DNA from: Nanobdellota archaeon
GTDB lineage: Archaea > Nanobdellota > Nanobdellia > Pacearchaeales > GW2011-AR1
DNA length: 5,090 nt
Direction of reading: 5' to 3'
Assembly (NCBI GenBank): GCA_018816205.1
Contig: JAHIWJ010000092.1
Span: 1-5,090, forward strand
In this document: piece by piece, positions 1 to 3,960 of the stretch
How the letters are laid out: every line of letters begins with the position of its first letter
How positions within the stretch are numbered: position 1 is the stretch's first letter
The notes under the pieces: model-generated
Database searches by the model: none
What the model was told of the DNA's origin: nothing
The model's input: the letters and a program-made list of their open reading frames with translations, nothing else
Position numbers and translations under genes: made by a program

Positions 1-150
1 AAAGATAGTATGAGACAAAAAGAATTGGGCTGGCATGTCGCGTTGTATAATCTTAAACGGACAATTAAAACTTCAAACGAAAAAGAGATTCAGCTTTTTT
101 TATTTTTCAAAATTGAAATGGTTTCATTTGGGACAACGCCGAAAAGATAG
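1..150 (+). CDS. Possible C-terminal end of an unrecognised protein, or a 46-residue small ORF
   Basis: The frame is open from base 1 and ends at a TAG at 148-150, giving 49 residues. If the gene starts inside the window, the ATG at 10-12 would give 46 residues. The peptide is basic and includes KELGWHVALYNLKRTIK, followed by an aromatic, hydrophobic stretch (QLFLFFKIEMV). I recognise no family. No TATA element or ribosome binding site is visible before base 10, so a gene entering from the left is more likely than a complete small gene. The T-rich run at 95-107 lies inside this frame. If the frame is not coding, that run could instead be an archaeal terminator for an upstream gene. The three minus-strand frames here are all broken by stops. 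Coding status is uncertain. Confidence 0.3.
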   Translation, partial: KDSMRQKELGWHVALYNLKRTIKTSNEKEIQLFLFFKIEMVSFGTTPKR

Positions 151-161
151 AATTATAAAAG
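151..161 (+). promoter_or_regulatory. TATA element of the 76-residue protein gene
   Basis: The run AATTATAAAAG fits an archaeal TATA box. It is centred about 25 bp before the ATG at 181, with purine-rich DNA (GAAAAGATAG) directly upstream where a BRE would lie. Archaeal transcription usually starts about 26 bp downstream of the TATA centre, so the mRNA would begin at or next to the ATG. There is no ribosome binding site in the last 15 bases before the ATG, which agrees with a leaderless message. Confidence 0.5.
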
Positions 162-180
162 GTAAATTGAAAGAAATAAT

Positions 181-411
181 ATGAGTGAAACTAGGGTCTT
201 GGAAGAGCTTGAGCGGAGAGGGTGGATTTGGTTAAGGACTTGTCCCATTAACGACGGTTCAGAAGGACGCGAACATCTTTTGAGTTTTGAGGAATTATTG
301 AAATATTATCAAGCAGTTTATGGCGAAAGAAAAATTAGGATGAAGCAGGCCTTTGACAGAGAAGGAAATTCACTTCCAGTTGAGAAATGGGTTGATGTTT
401 ATGTAAAGTAA
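181..411 (+). CDS. Hypothetical protein, 76 residues
   Basis: I do not recognise this protein. It is a complete frame from ATG to TAA with a well-placed TATA element about 25 bp upstream. It is soluble and highly charged, with no signal peptide or membrane segment. A charged N-terminal helix (about residues 3-13) is followed by an aromatic strand (GWIWLRTCP, residues 14-22). A second helix (about 35-48, LSFEELLKYYQAVYG) precedes a basic strand (KIRMKQAF), and a short C-terminal strand (WVDVYVK) ends the protein. The single Cys gives no metal site. This order of elements suggests a compact alpha/beta domain, but I cannot name a fold. It converges on the zinc-ribbon gene with 19 bp between them, so the two are not an operon. 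The A/G-rich coding strand and clear promoter support a real gene; the function is unknown. Confidence 0.6.
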   Translation: MSETRVLEELERRGWIWLRTCPINDGSEGREHLLSFEELLKYYQAVYGERKIRMKQAFDREGNSLPVEKWVDVYVK

Positions 412-430
412 TAAAAAAGAAAAGAAAAAG
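412..430 (-). terminator. T-rich terminator between convergent genes
   Basis: Read on the minus strand, the 19 bases directly after the stop of the 431-700 gene are CTTTTTCTTTTCTTTTTTA, almost pure T with a few C. Archaeal RNA polymerase commonly terminates at such T tracts without a hairpin. It would act on the minus-strand gene. On the + strand the same bases are A-rich and would not terminate the 181-411 gene, whose terminator is not seen here. Confidence 0.5.
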
Positions 431-700
431 TTATTCCAGCTCAAGCATTACTTCTAGTTCGTTGTCTGTTGCTTCTTCAGGCGTTTGCTCTGTTTCTTCG
501 ATGTAGGTCTGGTCTTCATCGGCCAAGCCCATAAGAACGGCCTCTCTGCAATCGGGGCAGAAAGACTGCTTCAGCAGCTTCGCGAAGTGATTGTCGCCTA
601 AAGGCAGTGCTTTTTCCTGCTCTTGCAGTATTGGCCAGAGGTCAAACATTGTGTTGCAACCCTTGCACCTCACTGGCAGCATTTGTAGGCTTTGTTTCAT
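431..700 (-). CDS. Small zinc-ribbon-like protein with acidic tail, 89 residues
   Basis: The protein has two CxxC pairs, CKGC (Cys12, Cys15) and CPDC (Cys48, Cys51), separated by 32 residues. This is the pattern of a four-Cys zinc ribbon or zinc-stabilised small domain. The stretch between them holds a helix-prone segment (LWPILQEQEK) and a basic one (FAKLLKQS). The last 29 residues (61-89) contain 13 Asp or Glu and no Lys or Arg, so the tail is strongly acidic and probably disordered. No signal peptide or membrane segment is present, so it should be cytoplasmic. The ATG at 698-700 is supported by a TATA element about 30 bp upstream. No specific family is recognised. Metal binding is inferred from the Cys spacing; a role in nucleic-acid or protein binding is only a guess. 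Confidence 0.7.
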   Translation of the reverse strand: MKQSLQMLPVRCKGCNTMFDLWPILQEQEKALPLGDNHFAKLLKQSFCPDCREAVLMGLADEDQTYIEETEQTPEEATDNELEVMLELE

Positions 701-723
701 TGTATATAATGCAAAGCATACTT

Positions 724-735
724 CTTTATATATAC
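724..735 (-). promoter_or_regulatory. TATA element of the zinc-ribbon gene
   Basis: On the minus strand this reads GTATATATAAAG, a strong archaeal TATA box centred about 30 bp before the ATG at 700. The expected transcription start falls near 703, giving an almost leaderless mRNA. There is no purine-rich ribosome binding site before the ATG; the bases there are ATTATATACA. Confidence 0.55.
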
Positions 736-747
736 ATGACAGACAGG

Positions 748-753
748 AAAAAA
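748..753 (-). terminator. Weak T6 tract, possible terminator of the large surface-protein gene
   Basis: Six consecutive T on the minus strand (TATTTTTTCC) lie about 120 bp after the stop of the 997-residue gene and just before the next gene's TATA element. No better T tract exists closer to that stop. Its position between the two genes fits a terminator, but the run is short. Confidence 0.25.
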
Positions 754-870
754 TATTTCTCTATACGAGCTTGTTTATATAGCGATTTCCTGCAGAGTGA
801 TGAATTGTAACTTGTGAAAAGTATTGGGTGGGTTTATAATGTGATGTACTTAAGAGAGGTAACTTTTGGG

Positions 871-3864
871 TTAGATAAATTGGAGTATTATGCCGAAAAG
901 TCCACCAAGTCCGCCGAACAAGTCTCCTAGACCGCCCAACGTGCCCCCTCCTGAACCTCCTAAGGATGAGCCAATCAGAGCACCAATTCCTGCACCTGTT
1001 GGGCCCATAGCGAAGAAACCTATAAGAGCCCCTAACAACTCAGTTATTAGGCTTCCTCCCACCCCTCCGAATAGTGCCCCGCCGTTTATTCCACCAATGC
1101 ATTTGTTAGTTGTTGTGTCACAGTGTCTGCCAGAGCCGCAGATGGAATCTTCGATGCACTCAACGCATTTCTTTCCTTCTACCTTGCACGCTGTTCCTTC
1201 GGGGCAGCAGGAATTGCCTTGACAGTGGCTGTCTGGTTCTCTTGGGTTGTAGTTGTCTGTGCATTGTACGCATACTTTATCTGTTTGGTCGCAAACGTCT
1301 TTTCCTTTTGTTGCAGCTCTTGCAGTTAGGTCTGTGATAGCCCGTATTTCTTCTCTGGTTTTTGCCGAGAGGGCAAATGAAGAGCAGTCAGAGTTTCCAT
1401 TTGCAGGGTCGCATGAAGCGGTGCATGTGTTTGTCTTGCTGCAAATTCCAGGCTTGTTGTCTTGCGACGGACAGTCGCTGTTTTTGAGACATGCGACGCA
1501 AGTGAACGGCTTGTCATTGTTTTTATCAGTGCAGTATTTTTTTCCGTCAGTTTGACTTGCGCAATCTGTGTCTGCGAAGCATTGGTAGCAACTTCCGAGG
1601 ATTGCGCCGTCTATTGCTTTTTCTGCGGTTGCGCAAAGAGCGCCGTTTTCACAGTCGGAGTCTATAGTGCATTGTTCAACACATCGGTTTCCTTCACTGC
1701 ATCTTTCTCCGGCAGGGCATTCTGCGTCTGCAATGGCTGGGCCTTGTGAGAAGTGGCACTCTGCTATAGGAGGTTGAGTTACAGTCAGTATTTCTGATTT
1801 TACTTCAAATGGCTTATTTAGGTTACTTGCTGATGCTGCATAGACCCTGTATTCAAAACTATTTTTTCCACCTAGGAGACCACCGAAAAAGTGCTCAAAA
1901 CTGGGGTACCAGTCTGGCTGCCACGAATTAATGTTGACAAAGAATCTTGAGTTAGATACGGCTGTTGCGGGGAGAGTGTATGCTTTGCTTTCGGTCGTGA
2001 AGATTATCAGGTCATCTTCTTCTATCACTACAAACACTAGGTCGCTGACTGGTTCGCAGCCGGAAGCTTCTCCTGTTATGATTACGTTGGTGCCCAAGAC
2101 GTAATCTTCTCGGTTATTATTTATCCAGCCCATTGCAGAGGATATTTCCTGATTGTTCTTAGCGTCTGTGAAGCTCCACTTAGTGAACTGGCATCCCAAG
2201 GTGGAGTAACATGTTTTTGAGGCCATGTTGCATTTGAAGTATTCAGCTAGGTCGCCATATACGGGGTTTTCTTGGCAGTTTCTATCTGTTAAACATTCGA
2301 CACAGGTGGGAGGGTCTGCTTCATCGTCGCAGTATTTACCGTCTGAACAGGAGTCAGGTTCTTCTGGGTCGCAGGAGAAATCGACGCATTTGTTGCATTG
2401 GTTGCACATTTCGCCAACTTCGCATTGTGCGTCGTTGGTGCATTCTGCTTTGTCTGGTTTTTTGACTGTTAGTTTCTTTGACCAATCTGTTTCTTGGGAT
2501 GTTCCTACGCTTGCCTTGAAGTAAAGATATCTATCTCCGTCTAGTGGTACTTCGGGTTCAGTTTTTTCGAACCATAATGGGTCTAGCCAGTGGAAATAGG
2601 CAATATCTCCTTGTGCGCCCTGTCTGTTTACTGTGGCAGGAATTGTGAACGACTGATAAGGGTTGAAGCTTTCGAAGTTGCTGGTTTTGTCACCTTCATT
2701 CACCTGAATGTCTATATTGTCGTTGTAGCATCCTGTTGCTTGGACTTGAAGGTAAAGTTCTAATTCTCCGCATTGGTAAGTATTTTGATCAGGTTCGAAC
2801 CAACCAGTTATTGTATCGATTTCTTTGTTGTCTCGGTTAATCCATTTTGGATTGGAGAGGATGCAGTCACCTTGAGCTTGTTGGTAGTTTGCTAGGCCAG
2901 TGCAGAGGTAGTTTGTATGTGCGTCGTTATCGAAGAATTGGGTGGATTGGAGTTGGTATGGGGGTGTTGTTCCGCAGCCTGTTTGGCTTATTCTTGCTTT
3001 GAATACGTATTGTTTGGACATGACGTCTTGGTCGGTTCTTGTTGCGTACCTTTTACAAAGGACGAATGGGTGTGGATCTTCTCCACCTCCGGGAAAATTG
3101 GTTCCTCGAACGTCTTCTACCCCATCGACCATTTCGCACCAGTGATCTCCGGATGCTTGGGAAAGATAGACTTTTTCTAAGATTTGGATTTGGCCGGTGA
3201 TTTGGGGGGAAACATATTTTACGCAGAGTATTTCTGGATCATCTGGGAATCCTACAGGGGACCAGCGACCTTCTTCGGTATAACCTTCATCGCATTCAAC
3301 TGATAAGTGACCGCTTTTTATTTTTACGTCTACTACAATTCCTGAAGAGGGTGGGGCGGGGGCGTTGTATTCATCGTTATCGTCAGCGCTTGTGCATCCT
3401 GGGTCGGGGGTGCCGTCACAACCTGGGGAGCCTACAGCGCCGTCAAAGTCGCATTTTCCGTCGCCGTCGTTGTCAGCATTATCGTTGCATGCTTTGGGGG
3501 TGGTGGAAACGGGGGTTAGGCTTATCTGTGGGAAGCGGTAGGTAGTCTCTATTGGGTTAATTGTTAATGGGACGTTGTTTTGGTTCCAATCTTGGAATCC
3601 TGTGGCACTTGAATCAAGTTTGAAGTAGTGAGTACCAGTGCTTAAGGTGGTTGATGCGCAGGGGCTTGTATCTCCATTGGCATTGGTTATTAATGTCCAT
3701 GTTGGATGGCTTCCTTCTAGGAGTTCTACCCTTACTGTCGCACCGCTTATTGGGTCATAAGGGTATTGGCTGTTTGATACGCTAGTGCATAGAGATAAAG
3801 CTGATACATTTGCAGCGAGAAAAATAAGCAGAAAGCCTAAAAGTATGAATTTTTGTGACCTCAT
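871..3864 (-). CDS. Large exported Cys-rich modular surface protein, 997 residues
   Basis: Residues 1-22 are a signal peptide: short basic start, hydrophobic core FILLGFLLIFLAANV, and a VSA site with likely cleavage after Ala22. Residues 26-117 resemble a carboxypeptidase-regulatory-like beta domain, with TNANGD in the expected turn and Gly-rich strand ends. Residues 126-166 hold an Asp-rich motif, NDNADNDGDGKCD, of the kind seen in MopE-like calcium-binding segments. Residues 177-326 contain three Cys-anchored repeats. Residues 334-470 and 558-697 are two copies of a Trp/Cys-bearing beta domain, each followed by a Cys module. Residues 703-922 are a dense array of CxxC-type Cys repeats, and 924-997 form a Gly-rich hydrophobic tail. 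The protein should be outside the cell, disulfide-stabilised and possibly held by its C-terminus. No catalytic motif is visible, so adhesion or an envelope structure is likely, but this is an inference. The start is fixed by the signal peptide and a TATA element 32 bp upstream. Confidence 0.9.
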   Translation of the reverse strand: MRSQKFILLGFLLIFLAANVSALSLCTSVSNSQYPYDPISGATVRVELLEGSHPTWTLITNANGDTSPCASTTLSTGTHYFKLDSSATGFQDWNQNNVPLTINPIETTYRFPQISLTPVSTTPKACNDNADNDGDGKCDFDGAVGSPGCDGTPDPGCTSADDNDEYNAPAPPSSGIVVDVKIKSGHLSVECDEGYTEEGRWSPVGFPDDPEILCVKYVSPQITGQIQILEKVYLSQASGDHWCEMVDGVEDVRGTNFPGGGEDPHPFVLCKRYATRTDQDVMSKQYVFKARISQTGCGTTPPYQLQSTQFFDNDAHTNYLCTGLANYQQAQGDCILSNPKWINRDNKEIDTITGWFEPDQNTYQCGELELYLQVQATGCYNDNIDIQVNEGDKTSNFESFNPYQSFTIPATVNRQGAQGDIAYFHWLDPLWFEKTEPEVPLDGDRYLYFKASVGTSQETDWSKKLTVKKPDKAECTNDAQCEVGEMCNQCNKCVDFSCDPEEPDSCSDGKYCDDEADPPTCVECLTDRNCQENPVYGDLAEYFKCNMASKTCYSTLGCQFTKWSFTDAKNNQEISSAMGWINNNREDYVLGTNVIITGEASGCEPVSDLVFVVIEEDDLIIFTTESKAYTLPATAVSNSRFFVNINSWQPDWYPSFEHFFGGLLGGKNSFEYRVYAASASNLNKPFEVKSEILTVTQPPIAECHFSQGPAIADAECPAGERCSEGNRCVEQCTIDSDCENGALCATAEKAIDGAILGSCYQCFADTDCASQTDGKKYCTDKNNDKPFTCVACLKNSDCPSQDNKPGICSKTNTCTASCDPANGNSDCSSFALSAKTREEIRAITDLTARAATKGKDVCDQTDKVCVQCTDNYNPREPDSHCQGNSCCPEGTACKVEGKKCVECIEDSICGSGRHCDTTTNKCIGGINGGALFGGVGGSLITELLGALIGFFAMGPTGAGIGALIGSSLGGSGGGTLGGLGDLFGGLGGLFGIILQFI
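874..1095 (-). other. Gly-rich hydrophobic C-terminal segment (residues 924-997)
   Basis: Of 74 residues 28 are Gly, and the only charged ones are Glu942 and Asp981. There is no Lys or Arg after Lys921. GxxxG-like spacing occurs in GAGIGALIGSSLGG (957-970), typical of glycine-zipper membrane or oligomer-forming segments. Two hydrophobic stretches (about 939-962 and 982-997) could be membrane helices. The protein ends in IILQFI without the basic tail expected of a simple stop-transfer anchor. Confidence 0.6.
1099..1767 (-). repeat. Array of about seven Cys-rich modules (residues 700-922)
   Basis: Thirty Cys occur between Cys703 and Cys922 with a recurring plan: C-x2-C-x5-C, then a third gap of 4-9 residues to the next Cys, then 5-14 residues to the start of the next unit. 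Clear unit starts are CVEQC (728), CYQC (759), CVAC (789), CVQC (865) and CVEC (900), with xxDxDC inside several (TIDSDC, FADTDC, LKNSDC). A related unit starts earlier at CVEC (521). The plan resembles the short disulfide-rich modules of secreted proteins. The unit around 814-865 is interrupted by a charged helix-like insert (about 830-852). Confidence 0.75.
1774..2193 (-). repeat. Second copy of the Trp/Cys beta domain (residues 558-697)
   Basis: This block matches residues 334-470 in order and spacing. Corresponding landmarks are Cys558, Trp563, GW 579-580, ASGC 600-603, LPATAV 631-636, Trp648, Trp652, LTV 693-695, then AEC at 701-703. It is strand-rich (LVFVVIEE, LIIFTT, SFEYRVYAAS), suggesting an Ig-like or similar beta sandwich. 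No known family is recognised. Confidence 0.65.
2455..2865 (-). repeat. First copy of the Trp/Cys beta domain (residues 334-470)
   Basis: Landmarks are Cys334, Trp341, GW 354-355, ATGC 376-379, IPATV 408-412, Trp426, Trp431, LTV 465-467, then AEC at 473-475. The first Cys to the xxGC Cys is 45 residues in both copies, and the first Cys to the IPAT or LPAT motif is 74 against 73. This argues for an old internal duplication rather than chance similarity. The Cys-rich module that follows each copy is also shared. Confidence 0.65.
2887..3336 (-). repeat. Three tandem Cys-anchored repeats of about 53 residues (residues 177-326)
   Basis: Each unit has a beta-strand lead (VVDVKIKSGHLS, GQIQILEKVYLS, KQYVFKARIS). 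A first Cys follows (191, 243, 297, so spaced 52 and 54). A polar loop with an FP or FF pair and acidic residues comes next, and then a second Cys in an LC pair (214, 270, 321). The first two copies share an FP-x(n)-LC-x-[KR]-Y core; the third is more diverged. No family is recognised. Confidence 0.5.
3367..3492 (-). other. MopE-like Asp-rich calcium-binding-type motif (residues 125-166)
   Basis: The segment contains Asp131-x-Asp133-x-Asp135-Gly in NDNADNDGDGKCD, then PGC-x(n)-DPGC and a DDNDE end. This arrangement recurs in many secreted bacterial and archaeal proteins and resembles the DxDxDG calcium loops of MopE or thrombospondin type-3 repeats. Four Cys (126, 138, 149, 157) could tie the segment. 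Calcium binding is inferred from the motif. Confidence 0.6.
3799..3864 (-). other. Signal peptide coding region (residues 1-22)
   Basis: The protein starts MRSQK, continues with about 15 hydrophobic residues, and has Val20-Ser21-Ala22 before the likely cleavage point. Cys26 follows within LSLC, but Leu in the position before Cys does not fit a lipobox, so Sec signal peptidase I cleavage is preferred over lipidation. Confidence 0.8.
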
Positions 3865-3890
3865 TTTAACTTTTATATAGGTGGAAAGAG

Positions 3891-3900
3891 CTATATAAAG
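3891..3900 (-). promoter_or_regulatory. TATA element of the large surface-protein gene
   Basis: On the minus strand this reads CTTTATATAG, a close match to archaeal TATA boxes, centred about 32 bp before the ATG at 3864. A purine-rich stretch (AAAGAATAAC) lies directly upstream. The predicted start near 3869 leaves a leader of about five bases. A second TATA-like run (CTATATAAAAG, minus strand, 3871-3881) is too close to the ATG to serve this start. The opposite strand (CTATATAAAG) could also drive gatE. Confidence 0.55.
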
Positions 3901-3930
3901 GTTATTCTTTTAGGACATAAGTTTCGTAAG

Positions 3931-3940
3931 TTTTAATAAA
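3931..3940 (+). promoter_or_regulatory. TATA element of gatE
   Basis: TTTTAATAAA is centred about 25 bp before the gatE ATG, with AAG just upstream. It would place the transcription start at the ATG, giving a leaderless mRNA. The alternative is the CTATATAAAG run at 3891-3900, which would start near 3922 and give a leader of about 39 bases. Confidence 0.45.
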
Positions 3941-3942
3941 TA

Positions 3943-3947
3943 GAGGT
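3943..3947 (+). promoter_or_regulatory. Possible ribosome binding site of gatE
   Basis: GAGGT is complementary to the archaeal 16S rRNA 3' end, but 13 bases separate it from the ATG, which is longer than usual. It matters only if transcription starts at the more distant TATA element. Confidence 0.25.
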
Positions 3948-3960
3948 TTTTTGTTGGTAT

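Larger units (their letters stand above)
701..870. other. Intergenic region between the two minus-strand genes
   Basis: These 170 bp hold no convincing gene. They contain the promoter of the 431-700 gene (724-735). A run of six A at 748-753 (T on the minus strand) could end transcription of the large gene upstream. Two further TATA-like runs are GTTTATATAGC at 773-783, which reads as a TATA box on either strand, and TTTATAAT at 833-840, facing right. Nothing resembling a tRNA was found. Confidence 0.5.

Noticed and set aside
591..810. Two overlapping + strand frames of 63 and 67 residues
   Set aside because: They start antisense to the CxxC protein gene and run across its promoter and the A/T-rich spacer. 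No ribosome binding site or family feature supports them.
797..847. GTGATGA at 797-803, a perfect box C, and GTGATGT at 841-847, suggesting a C/D-box guide RNA
   Set aside because: No CTGA box D or D' occurs at a workable distance on the same strand, so the motif is not supported.
890..1222. A + strand frame for a Pro-rich 110-residue protein, with GGAG four bases before its ATG and a TATA-like run upstream
   Set aside because: It is the complement of the Gly-rich and Cys-rich end of the large minus-strand gene. Gly codons GGN read as Pro codons on the other strand, which explains the composition. The minus frame has the signal peptide and domain logic.
1099..1767. Possibility that the periodic region is a CRISPR array or DNA-level tandem repeat
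   Set aside because: The periodicity is in the protein (Cys spacing). The DNA of the units is diverged and the unit lengths vary.
1110..3545. Many + strand frames of 60-100 residues opposite the large gene, and a 63-residue minus-strand frame at 1326-1517 within it
   Set aside because: They are Cys-, Ser-, Leu- and Val-rich shadows of the Cys-repeat coding sequence, without promoters or starts of their own.
3787..3864. Lipoprotein signal on the large protein (Cys26 shortly after the hydrophobic core)
   Set aside because: The residues before the Cys are LSL. A lipobox needs a small residue directly before Cys, and VSA at 20-22 is a better ordinary cleavage site.
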